A DNA stretch of 10,251 nucleotides, from positions 1 through 10,251 of the forward strand of contig MFBL01000005.1 in the NCBI GenBank assembly GCA_001774945.1, read 5' to 3'. The position numbers and the translations under genes were made by a program. The notes under the pieces are model-generated. The model made no database searches. It worked only from the letters and a program-made list of their open reading frames with translations, and was not told where the DNA came from. The stretch comes from Candidatus Curtissbacteria bacterium RIFCSPHIGHO2_12_FULL_41_17 (GTDB taxonomy: Bacteria; Patescibacteriota; Microgenomatia; Curtissbacterales; GWA2-41-24). Below are positions 1 to 6,272 of this stretch, piece by piece (within the stretch, counting starts at the first letter, position 1; each line of letters starts with the position of its first letter).

Positions 1-437
1 GCATTGGGATTCACAAAGTCGATGTCTTGATTGCCTGTGACAATTTTGCCAAGCATTACTCCCCTCTCGCGTAGTTTTTGGGTCAGTTTTCTGGTGTCGA
101 TGTCCCAAATCCCGGCAACATTTTCGGCTTTTAGCCACTGATCTAAAGTTTGCTCCATCAGGTGATGATGAGGATTGGTAGTCAGGTCGCTAATCACCAG
201 GCCGGAAATTTGAATTTTTTCGGACTCCCAATATTTTTTTGGAGGTACGCCCCAATTGCCTATTAGCGGATATGTAAATATTAGAATTTGACCGCAGTAA
301 GAAGGATCTGTCAGACTTTGTTCGTACCCGACCATTCCGGTGGCAAAGACAACTTCGCCAGCCGAAGGCTTTCTGCTACCAAAAGATTTTCCTTGAAAAA
401 CAGTTCCATCCTCGAGAATTAGTCGGGCCTTATTCAT
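1..437 (-). CDS. carA: carbamoyl-phosphate synthase small subunit, N-terminal part (runs off the window)
   Basis: CarA is the glutamine amidotransferase subunit of carbamoyl-phosphate synthetase. It hydrolyses glutamine and passes ammonia to the large subunit, for pyrimidine and arginine synthesis. The ATG at 437-435 opens 145 codons, beginning MNKARLILEDGTVFQGKSFG, which is the usual small-subunit N-terminus. Family hallmarks follow: GEVVFATGMVGY (about 27-38), LTDPSY, TYPLIGN and DIDTRKLT. Only the CarA N-terminal domain is present. The class I amidotransferase half with the catalytic Cys/His lies beyond position 1, since family members are usually about 360-380 residues. No Shine-Dalgarno is seen before the ATG. 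The gene starts only about 30 bases after the gyrA terminator, so it needs its own promoter or readthrough. Some residues resemble the eukaryotic CAD-type small-subunit domain more than the E. coli type. Confidence 0.93.
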   Translation of the reverse strand, partial: MNKARLILEDGTVFQGKSFGSRKPSAGEVVFATGMVGYEQSLTDPSYCGQILIFTYPLIGNWGVPPKKYWESEKIQISGLVISDLTTNPHHHLMEQTLDQWLKAENVAGIWDIDTRKLTQKLRERGVMLGKIVTGNQDIDFVNPN

Positions 438-463
438 TATAATTTTGCGCGGTTACTCAAAAT

Positions 464-493
464 TAGAAAAAAAGAAGCCCTTGGGGCTTCTTT
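464..493 (-). terminator. intrinsic terminator after gyrA
   Basis: A perfect 10-bp stem pairs 471-480 with 484-493 around a 3-base loop. Read on the minus strand, the stem is followed by a run of seven T (473-467, the first three shared with the stem). This is the classic Rho-independent layout, placed 34 bases after the gyrA stop. On the plus strand the following bases are not T-rich, so termination should be directional, ending the gyrB-gyrA transcript before carA. Confidence 0.88.
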
Positions 494-526
494 AACCTTA
501 TTCAAACTGACTATCACAAACATTTC

Positions 527-3244
527 TTAATTTTTCACTTTACCTTTTCTTGGGCTTTTTAGCAACTTTTTAGCAACCTTGGTCTTGATCAGTTTCTTTG
601 CCTTGGTTTTTTGTTTAAGCTTCTGTTTTGGCTTAAGTTTTTTAATTTTTGTTTTAGTTATTTTTTTAACCTTTGCTTTTGTCGTTTTTCGCATTTGGAG
701 CTTTGTTTGCGGCAGTTTTACTTTTTTTATTGATTTAGTAGCTGTTTTGGCTTGCCCTTTTTCGACTTTTTCCTGTCCCTCTTCCTCTTCCTCTCTTCTC
801 TTTTTAATTACGGTGGCTGCTGCGATTTTATCCACAGCAGACAGCCTCATAATAATTACGCCTTGGGTGTCACGGGTAAGCCTTGGTACGGAGCGTAAAG
901 TCGTTCGCAGTACCTGACCCCTTTGGGAAGTTAGTATTAGCGCTTCATCTTCCTTGGTTAGGATTTGGGCTGCTACGATATTTCCGGTTTTTTCCGTAAG
1001 ATTTGCCGCTTTTACACCAACACCGCCTCTTAGCTGCAGGGGCCAGGCGGAAATTACCGTTTTTTTACCTATGCCTTTTTCGGTGATTACCAAAAGATCA
1101 GCGTTTGTATCTTTTTTGGCAATTACATCCATGCCGATTAATTCATCCTGAGTTTTTAGCTTTATTCCTCTTACGCCCATGGTGTCTCTGGCCATGGCTC
1201 TTACGTCTTTTTCATTAAATTTGATGGAAAGACCCTTCCTTGAGATTAAAAAGGCAAGGTCGTCACCTGTGGTTAATTTTGCCCAGCGCAGCATATCACC
1301 GCTTGCCAGTTTGATGGCGATAATGCCCGTTCTTCTTATCGATTCGTATGCTGCAATTGCCGTCTTTTTGATAACGCCGTTTTTGGTAGCCATCAGCACA
1401 AAGTTGGCTTTTTGGGCGTCTTGATTTTTTTGTTTTTTAATTGGCAAAATCGAAAGTACTTTTTCTTCCGAGCTTAAATCAAGAAGATTAACGATAGCTA
1501 CACCTTTACTGATTCTTGAGCTTTCGGGTAAATCGTACACTTTTAACTGGAAGACGCGGCCTTTATCTGTAAAAAAGAGCAAGTTGTCATGCGTGCTGGC
1601 GACAAACAGTTGGGCGACGATGTCTTCCTCTTTGGTGGTGATTCCAGAAATTCCCTTGCCGCCTCTTCTTTGAGTTCTAAAAGAGCCGATATCCTGTCTT
1701 TTAACGTAGCCGCCAACGGTTATAGTAACAATTGTTGGTTCATTGGCAATTAAATCTTCTTCAGAAAATTCGCCGATTTTCTGCTTAAAGACACGGGTTT
1801 TGCGGTCGTCTCCAAACCGTTCCTTTAGTTTATTAAGTTCACTTTTGGCGACAATTAGTATTTTTTCTCTGTGAGCCAGGAGATCTTCGAGGTAGGCAAT
1901 CTCCTCTTGAGTCATTTTTAGTTCTTCTTCGATTTTTTGTCTTTCTAAGGCGGCCAACCGCTTAAGCTGCATGTCAAGAATCGCCAGAGCTTGAACCTCA
2001 GTCAATTTAAACTTTTGCATTAAATTAACTTTTGCTGCTGTTGCGTCAGCACTTTTCTTGATTGTTTCAATAACCGCGTCGATGTTATCGACGGCAATTT
2101 TAAGGCCTTCTAAAATATGGGCGCGTTTATTGGCTTCTTCGAGTTCAAACTGGCTTCTTCGGGTTATGATTTTTTGCCGATGCTTGACAAATTCCGAAAG
2201 AATCATTTTGAGAGTTAATGTTTGAGGTGTGCCGTCTACCAAGGCAACCATGTTTACAGGAAATGACTGTTGGAGTGCGGTGTACTTGTAAAGATTATTA
2301 AGAACACTATTTGGCCGGGCATCCCTTTTAAGTTCTACAACTACTCTTAAGCCTCTTCTATCCGATTCATCCCTCAGGTCTGAAATTCCTTCGAGTTTTT
2401 TATCTTTGACAAGTTCTGCGATTCTGGTTACCAGCGTTGATTTATTAACTTGGTACGGAATTTCAGAAACTACGATATGAAATTTGCCGCCTGTTGTTTC
2501 CTCAATATCCGCCTTGGCTCTCATTATAATTTTGCCTTTACCAGTTGCGTAGGCTGCAGTGATTTCGGAAATGTCGTAAATTTGGGCTCCTGTTGGGAAA
2601 TCCGGTCCTTTGACAAATCCCATTAAATCTTCAACCGATGCGTCTGGATTTTCGATTAAATGAACTGCAGAATCGATTACTTCTGTCAAATTGTGAGGCG
2701 GAATATTGGTAGCCATTCCTACTGCAATTCCAGATGCTCCGTTAATTAAAAGATTAGGTAAAACGGCCGGTAGGTATATAGGCTCTTTGAGGGTGCCGTC
2801 GAAGTTATCCAAAAAATCAACAGTTTTTTTATCAAGGTCATAAAGAAGCGTTTCGGTAATTTGGGCCATTCTTGCTTCCGTATAGCGCATGGCAGCTGGC
2901 GGATCGCCGTCAATGGAGCCGAAATTGCCCTGACCGTCTATCAGTTGGTAACGCATGGCAAAATCCTGGGCCATCCTAACAAGTGCTTCATAAACAGGAA
3001 TATCGCCATGAGGATGATATTTGCCTAAAACTTCACCTACGATTTTGGCACTTTTTGTGTAACGGGCAGAGTGGGTGACGCCCATGCGCTGCATTGCATA
3101 AATAATGCGGCGGTGGACTGGTTTTAGACCATCGCGTACATCAGGCAACGCCCGAGCGACGATAACGCTCATGGCGTAATCGAGGTAACTACGCTGCATT
3201 TCGTCGATGATTTCGACAGGTTGAATCTTTCCTATATCTGCCAT
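527..3244 (-). CDS. gyrA: DNA gyrase subunit A
   Basis: This is the breakage-reunion subunit of DNA gyrase, which with GyrB introduces negative supercoils using ATP. The protein has 905 residues. The winged-helix/tower core runs from about 8 to 480, with the catalytic tyrosine Y121 in AAMRYTEARM. The C-terminal beta-pinwheel runs from about 500 to 812 and carries a canonical GyrA box, QRRGGKG (525-531), which separates gyrase from topoisomerase IV ParC. In the quinolone-determining loop HPHGDIPVYE (77-86), the position equivalent to E. coli Ser83 is Ile82 and the Asp87 position is Glu86. After the pinwheel comes an acidic patch (about 817-828), then a 75-residue tail (831-905) with 31 Lys, 2 Arg and no acidic residue, ending near SPRK. 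That tail is unusual and makes the protein longer than most GyrA. The gene lies downstream of gyrB, 119 bases away. The ATG start gives the standard N-terminus, but no well-spaced Shine-Dalgarno precedes it (AGGA lies 17 bases upstream). Confidence 0.97.
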   Translation of the reverse strand: MADIGKIQPVEIIDEMQRSYLDYAMSVIVARALPDVRDGLKPVHRRIIYAMQRMGVTHSARYTKSAKIVGEVLGKYHPHGDIPVYEALVRMAQDFAMRYQLIDGQGNFGSIDGDPPAAMRYTEARMAQITETLLYDLDKKTVDFLDNFDGTLKEPIYLPAVLPNLLINGASGIAVGMATNIPPHNLTEVIDSAVHLIENPDASVEDLMGFVKGPDFPTGAQIYDISEITAAYATGKGKIIMRAKADIEETTGGKFHIVVSEIPYQVNKSTLVTRIAELVKDKKLEGISDLRDESDRRGLRVVVELKRDARPNSVLNNLYKYTALQQSFPVNMVALVDGTPQTLTLKMILSEFVKHRQKIITRRSQFELEEANKRAHILEGLKIAVDNIDAVIETIKKSADATAAKVNLMQKFKLTEVQALAILDMQLKRLAALERQKIEEELKMTQEEIAYLEDLLAHREKILIVAKSELNKLKERFGDDRKTRVFKQKIGEFSEEDLIANEPTIVTITVGGYVKRQDIGSFRTQRRGGKGISGITTKEEDIVAQLFVASTHDNLLFFTDKGRVFQLKVYDLPESSRISKGVAIVNLLDLSSEEKVLSILPIKKQKNQDAQKANFVLMATKNGVIKKTAIAAYESIRRTGIIAIKLASGDMLRWAKLTTGDDLAFLISRKGLSIKFNEKDVRAMARDTMGVRGIKLKTQDELIGMDVIAKKDTNADLLVITEKGIGKKTVISAWPLQLRGGVGVKAANLTEKTGNIVAAQILTKEDEALILTSQRGQVLRTTLRSVPRLTRDTQGVIIMRLSAVDKIAAATVIKKRREEEEEGQEKVEKGQAKTATKSIKKVKLPQTKLQMRKTTKAKVKKITKTKIKKLKPKQKLKQKTKAKKLIKTKVAKKLLKSPRKGKVKN

Positions 3245-3357
3245 CGCAATAAATAATTATTTCCTACGTTTTGGCGGAGCCAAAAGGCAAGGTTCTGAGA
3301 GTAAATTGTTATTGTTGATTTTAGAACAATTTGCGAACAGGTTCTTATATCTGCCAT
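3232..3357 (-). CDS. possible 41-codon leader ORF between gyrB and gyrA (doubtful)
   Basis: An ATG at 3357-3355, six bases after the gyrB stop, opens a 41-codon frame (MADIRTCSQI...). It ends with TAG inside gyrA at 3234-3232, so it overlaps the gyrA start out of frame. Its first 12 bases are identical to the first 12 bases of gyrA (3233-3244). No Shine-Dalgarno is visible. It could act as a coupling leader that carries ribosomes from gyrB to gyrA, be the remnant of a small duplication, or be chance. The peptide resembles nothing I recognise. Confidence 0.2.
   Translation of the reverse strand: MADIRTCSQIVLKSTITIYSQNLAFWLRQNVGNNYLLRWQI
3269..3285. repeat. perfect hairpin in the gyrB-gyrA spacer
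   Basis: TTTTGGC (3269-3275) and GCCAAAA (3279-3285) form a perfect 7-bp inverted repeat with a 3-base loop. It sits 25 bases upstream of the gyrA ATG. On neither strand is it followed by a T run, so it is not a convincing terminator. In the gyrB-gyrA mRNA it would be a small stem-loop, possibly an mRNA stability or processing element. The rest of the 119-base spacer (3245-3363) is AT-rich with no clear promoter; a TAAAAT hexamer on the minus strand lacks a -35 partner. Confidence 0.5.
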
Positions 3358-3363
3358 TAGGGA

Positions 3364-5292
3364 TTAAACATCTAAAGTTGCCATCTTTGCGTGCGTCTGG
3401 ATGAACCTTTTACGGGGTGGAACTTCGTTGCCCATCAACATCGAAAAGACATGGTCAGCCTCAGCTGCATCCTCGATATTTACTTTTTTCATAATGCGAC
3501 TTTCTGGATTCATGGTCGTTTCCCAAAGCTGATCGGGGTTCATTTCACCAAGACCTTTGTACCTTTGGATACTTGTTGTTTTTCCATTAACCTTGTTTTT
3601 GATAATTTGATCTTTTTCCTCATCGCTATAGGCGTAAAAAAGTTCTTTGGCGGCTGAAATTTTATAAAGAGGCGGTTGGGCAATATAGACATAACCCTTT
3701 TCGAAAAGCCCAGGTAAATATCTGAAAAAGAAAGTCAAAAGAAGTGTTCTAATATGTTCTCCGTCGACATCGGCATCGGTCATGATGATTACGCGGTGGT
3801 AGCGGACTTTGTCGATATTGGTTGTTTCCCCTATTCCGGTTCCAAGAGCTATTATCAGAGTTTTAATTTCTTCAAATTCCAGAATTTTATCTAAGCGCGC
3901 CCGTTCCGTATTTAAGATTTTTCCGCGAAGCGGCAGAATGGCTTGAAATTTACGGTCTCTTCCCTGCTTTGCACTGCCTCCTGCGCTGTCACCCTCGACA
4001 ATGTAGAGTTCAGATTGGGCCGGGTCTTTTTCCTGACAATCGGTTAATTTTCCAGGGAGTGTCATTCCTTCCAGGGCGCCTTTTCTAAGAACTGCATCCT
4101 TTGCTGCGCGCGCAGCCAGTCTTGCTTTGGCTGCCAAAATGACCTTTTCCATGATTCTTCTGGCATCCTGCGGATTTTCTTCAAGATAGGTGTCAATTGC
4201 TTCTTTAACAACCTGATTGACTTGTGGCTGTACTTCGGCATTTCCCAGTTTGCCTTTAGTCTGGCCTTCAAATTGCAAAGTTTCAGAGTTCATTTTAATG
4301 GCAATAACAGCGGTTAACCCCTCACGCATATCTTCACCCGTTAGATTATCTTCTTTTTCCTTGAGGTACCCATTTTTGCGCGCGTAATCGTTGATTGCGC
4401 GCGTTAAAGCCATTCTAAAGCCAGTTAAGTGGGTTCCTCCTTCGTGGGTGTTAATAACGTTTGCAAAAGACTCCACGGTTTCCGAAAAGCCGTCATTATA
4501 CTGAATGGCGGCTTCTACCAAAATGCCACCTGAATCCTTATGCGCATAAAATACTTTTTCGTTGATGGCGATTTTGTCTTTATTAAGATGCCTTACTAAA
4601 GATTCAATACCGCCGTCGAAATAATAATTAAGCTGGATGTCGGTTCGTAAATCGTAAAGGTGAAAAAATAGACCGGCTACCAGATATGCTCTTTCTTTTA
4701 TGCTTTTGGCAATAACTTTAAAGTCCGGCTTAAGTGTTGAAAAAATCGATTTATCAGGAATGAAAATAGAAGCTGTTCCGGTTTTAAAACTAGGTATAAA
4801 TTCGGGAATTTGGGATTTGGTTACCTGTTGAACGCTGGTAATTGGTTTGCCTCTTTTATATTCTTGGGCATATAGTTTACCGTCACGACGGATTTCTACT
4901 CTCATCCAGTCGGATAGTGCGTTAACAGCCGAGGCCCCTACCCCGTGGAGGCCTCCGGATACTTTATAGGCCCCTGAGCCGAATTTGCCTCCCGCGTGAA
5001 GCATAGTCATGGTGACTTCGAGTGAAGATTTTTTAACTTTAGGGTGCGGCTCTACAGGTATACCACGGCCGTCATCAACAACTGTAATCTTATCGTCTTT
5101 ATCAATGACCATGTAAACATTTTTGGCAAAGCCGGCCAAGGCTTCATCGACCGAGTTGTCGATGATTTCTTTTATCAATTCGTGAAGTCCGTGGATATCC
5201 GTTGAGCCGATATACATTCCCGGCCTTTTACGGACGGGTTCAAGACCCTCAAGGACCTGGATGTCTTTAGCGGTATATGACGATTCTGTCAT
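3364..5292 (-). CDS. gyrB: DNA gyrase subunit B
   Basis: This is the ATPase subunit of DNA gyrase. The 642-residue protein is full length for a GyrB without the proteobacterial insertion. The GHKL ATPase domain (about 1-220) carries the catalytic base E42 and Mg ligand N46 in EIIDNSVDEALAG, adenine-binding D73 in DDGRGIP, the ATP-lid glycines GGLHGVG (113-119) and, in the transducer, the QTK lysine K346. The TOPRIM domain has E433 in IVEGDSAGGS and D506/D508 in MTDADVDG, the metal ligands for cleavage. The C-terminal end has the usual QRYKGLGEMN. R136, a residue that contacts aminocoumarins in E. coli, is conserved. An AAGGG Shine-Dalgarno-like sequence lies about 8 bases before the ATG. The gene heads a gyrB-gyrA pair and is preceded by a structured 217-base leader region. 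Confidence 0.98.
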   Translation of the reverse strand: MTESSYTAKDIQVLEGLEPVRKRPGMYIGSTDIHGLHELIKEIIDNSVDEALAGFAKNVYMVIDKDDKITVVDDGRGIPVEPHPKVKKSSLEVTMTMLHAGGKFGSGAYKVSGGLHGVGASAVNALSDWMRVEIRRDGKLYAQEYKRGKPITSVQQVTKSQIPEFIPSFKTGTASIFIPDKSIFSTLKPDFKVIAKSIKERAYLVAGLFFHLYDLRTDIQLNYYFDGGIESLVRHLNKDKIAINEKVFYAHKDSGGILVEAAIQYNDGFSETVESFANVINTHEGGTHLTGFRMALTRAINDYARKNGYLKEKEDNLTGEDMREGLTAVIAIKMNSETLQFEGQTKGKLGNAEVQPQVNQVVKEAIDTYLEENPQDARRIMEKVILAAKARLAARAAKDAVLRKGALEGMTLPGKLTDCQEKDPAQSELYIVEGDSAGGSAKQGRDRKFQAILPLRGKILNTERARLDKILEFEEIKTLIIALGTGIGETTNIDKVRYHRVIIMTDADVDGEHIRTLLLTFFFRYLPGLFEKGYVYIAQPPLYKISAAKELFYAYSDEEKDQIIKNKVNGKTTSIQRYKGLGEMNPDQLWETTMNPESRIMKKVNIEDAAEADHVFSMLMGNEVPPRKRFIQTHAKMATLDV

Positions 5293-5333
5293 ATTTTTTT
5301 CCCTTCGGTAAAAAAAGATGAATTATCTGCCAT
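5289..5333 (-). CDS. possible 14-codon leader peptide overlapping the gyrB start (doubtful)
   Basis: An ATG at 5333-5331 opens a 14-codon frame (MADNSSFFTEGKKI). Its TGA stop overlaps the gyrB ATG as ATGA (5292-5289), a layout typical of translational coupling. Its last codons contain the gyrB Shine-Dalgarno-like GAAGGG. Its first nine bases, ATGGCAGAT, match the gyrA start and the leader ORF between gyrB and gyrA. There is no Shine-Dalgarno of its own, and at this length it could be chance. Confidence 0.22.
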   Translation of the reverse strand: MADNSSFFTEGKKI

Positions 5334-5335
5334 AA

Positions 5336-5376
5336 ATTAGTGATTAGCGATGAGTCTTTGGCATTAGAAATTAGTT
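5336..5376. repeat. degenerate ATTAGNN heptamer repeat upstream of gyrB
   Basis: The plus strand reads ATTAGTG, ATTAGCG, ATGAGTC, a 6-base break, then ATTAGAA and ATTAGTT, each unit seven bases long. A shorter stretch of the same type (ATTAGGG, ATTAAAC) lies at 3356-3369 between gyrB and gyrA. The large array between pilB and pilT also has a 7-base period and contains TTAG on its complementary strand. It looks like low-complexity spacer DNA of shared type. Confidence 0.5.
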
Positions 5377-5378
5377 CA

Positions 5379-5405
5379 GGACCAAGTTTTGCAAAATCTG
5401 GACCA
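5379..5405. promoter_or_regulatory. operator-like site in the gyrB leader
   Basis: Two direct copies of GGACCA (5379-5384 and 5400-5405) lie 21 bases apart, close to two helical turns. They flank a perfect 10-base palindrome, TTTTGCAAAA (5387-5396). The group falls just downstream of the proposed gyrB transcription start, where a repressor site could act. No regulator is known to me for this motif; the functional reading is inference. Confidence 0.3.
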
Positions 5406-5406
5406 T

Positions 5407-5422
5407 TCTGTCAATTTTAACA
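5407..5422 (-). promoter_or_regulatory. candidate extended -10 promoter for gyrB
   Basis: Read on the minus strand, TGTTAAAAT (5422-5414) matches an extended -10 element (TGn plus TAAAAT, five of six to TATAAT). Transcription would start near 5407, giving a leader of about 115 bases. The -35 region is poor (TTGCAC at an 18-base spacing), as is often tolerated with extended -10 promoters. A perfect TTGACA overlaps just downstream (5414-5409 on the minus strand), but no good -10 follows it. Confidence 0.4.
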
Positions 5423-5430
5423 GATTTTTG

Positions 5431-5462
5431 GCTTCGCGTGCAAGCTATTTTGCGAGCGAAGC
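5431..5462. repeat. stem-loop upstream of gyrB
   Basis: GCTTCGC (5431-5437) pairs perfectly with GCGAAGC (5456-5462). Inside it, GCAA (5440-5443) pairs with TTGC (5450-5453), separated by a 2x2 internal loop, leaving a 6-base apical loop. No T run follows on either strand, so it is not a standard intrinsic terminator. It lies between the delta' gene and the proposed gyrB promoter and may mark the end of the upstream transcript. Confidence 0.45.
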
Positions 5463-5509
5463 GAACAAAACAAGCTCTCTTATTTTGAGGCTATACGAGG
5501 CTTAGTGTG

Positions 5510-6193
5510 TTAAATTTTGGAGGTAGAAAATACCAGATCATAAATTGCAAACTTGGCATTGACGTTTGCCTCGATCAACTTTTTCGTATAGGCACATCTT
5601 TCGATGATCGATGTTTGCCTGTTTAAGTCGGTTAGATTTCCTGATTTTATGTTGCTAACCAAAGCCTGATGAAGCGCAAGCATTTCACTGTCGAGCCAGT
5701 CGTTTGGATTGTCAATACTGGCAGTTTCTTCCAGAAGTTCGAGTTCGTTTTTTGTCAATAAAGAGATTTGCTTTGAGGCGCACTTCTCAATATCCTGTTT
5801 TGCCTGAATGGTAATTACCCGGGAAATGATTGTTTCAAGAAGTGATTTTTTATCAGATGATAGCATTATGATAATGGCATGCCGTGGTGGCTCTTCCAGT
5901 ATTTTTAAAAGAGCATTTTGGGCTTCTTGTGTTAAACGCTGGGCTTTTTTGATTATAATGACTTTTAAAGGAAGATGAATCGGTTTATGATACAAATTTT
6001 GTTTGAGCCTTCGAATTTGATCAATAGATATATGTTTCTCTTTTGCAAGCGTCAAGCCGGCTTCAGGTTCAATTACCAGTAAATCTACGGAAGGTTTGTT
6101 AATATTGAGTTTCAGCTTATCGGTGATCTTTTGAATTTCTGCAAGCTGCGAAGACTTATTGCCAATTATTAAGAAGCATTGAAAAACAGACAT
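5510..6193 (-). CDS. holB: DNA polymerase III delta'-like clamp-loader subunit
   Basis: The protein resembles the AAA+ domain of the clamp-loader delta' subunit, which helps load the sliding clamp. Numbered from the ATG at 6193-6191, it has 227 residues. The strongest region is about 53-126: IDQIRRLKQNLYHKP, then VIIIKKAQRLTQEAQNALLK, then ILEEPP, and ISRV where the family usually has SRC. The arginine (R125) is kept but the cysteine is replaced by valine. The N-terminus (FLIIGNKSSQ) sits where a P-loop would be but lacks GxxxxGK[ST], as in other non-ATPase delta' proteins. The four zinc-binding cysteines found in E. coli delta' are absent. It is shorter than the usual 300 or so residues, so the C-terminal collar is reduced. 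An upstream in-frame TTG at 6205 would add four residues; ATG is preferred. No Shine-Dalgarno is visible. It is divergent from pilB, with gyrB 217 bases downstream on the same strand. Confidence 0.82.
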   Translation of the reverse strand: MSVFQCFLIIGNKSSQLAEIQKITDKLKLNINKPSVDLLVIEPEAGLTLAKEKHISIDQIRRLKQNLYHKPIHLPLKVIIIKKAQRLTQEAQNALLKILEEPPRHAIIIMLSSDKKSLLETIISRVITIQAKQDIEKCASKQISLLTKNELELLEETASIDNPNDWLDSEMLALHQALVSNIKSGNLTDLNRQTSIIERCAYTKKLIEANVNAKFAIYDLVFSTSKI

Positions 6194-6201
6194 ATTTTTT
6201 A

Positions 6202-6218
6202 ACAAATTTTCAATTTGT
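6202..6218. repeat. inverted repeat next to the delta' gene start
   Basis: ACAAATT (6202-6208) and AATTTGT (6212-6218) form a perfect 7-bp inverted repeat with a 3-base loop. It lies nine bases upstream of the delta' ATG. It could be a dyad operator in the divergent spacer or a small 5' UTR hairpin for the delta' mRNA. Confidence 0.4.
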
Positions 6219-6228
6219 GATGTTTATT

Positions 6229-6244
6229 TGTTATGATCAAATTA
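6229..6244 (+). promoter_or_regulatory. candidate extended -10 promoter for pilB
   Basis: TGTTATGAT (6229-6237) fits an extended -10 element (TGn plus TATGAT, five of six to TATAAT). The start of transcription would be near 6244, about 38 bases before the pilB ATG. No strong -35 hexamer is present at 16-18 bases. The start would place a 24-base inverted repeat at the very 5' end of the mRNA. Confidence 0.45.
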
Positions 6245-6272
6245 GCTAGCAATTTTGCTAGTTAATATTAAC
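6242..6272. promoter_or_regulatory. dyad hairpin and palindrome in the pilB 5' leader
   Basis: TTAGCTAGCAA (6242-6252) is followed by TT and TTGCTAGTTAA (6255-6265). This is an 11-bp inverted repeat with one G-T mismatch, which would be a G-U pair in RNA. Overlapping its right arm is a perfect 12-base palindrome, GTTAATATTAAC (6261-6272). Both lie between the proposed pilB transcription start and the ATG. They could be an operator controlling the pilus operon or an mRNA 5' hairpin; which one cannot be told from sequence. Confidence 0.45.

Noticed and set aside
828..836. Perfect DnaA box TTATCCACA on the plus strand
   Set aside because: It is a single copy inside gyrA coding sequence, where the bases encode V-D-K. 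No cluster of boxes or AT-rich unwinding region is nearby, so it does not show a replication origin despite the gyrase and clamp-loader neighbours.
579..1424. Open frames on the plus strand opposite gyrA
   Set aside because: They are antisense to a well-conserved gene, have no recognisable domains, and the long hydrophobic one is the mirror of the lysine-rich gyrA tail.
527..3244. Possibility that this is topoisomerase IV parC rather than gyrA
   Set aside because: A complete GyrA box QRRGGKG is present at residues 525-531 and the gene is next to gyrB.
3323..3345. GAAC/GTTC inverted pairs resembling a LexA SOS box
   Set aside because: The spacings (GAAC-2-GTTC and GAAC-13-GTTC) do not fit the Gram-positive GAAC-4-GTTC operator, and gyrA is not a typical SOS gene.
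5409..5414. Perfect TTGACA (minus strand) as the -35 of a gyrB promoter
   Set aside because: No credible -10 hexamer lies 16-18 bases downstream. The overlapping extended -10 TGTTAAAAT is a better candidate.
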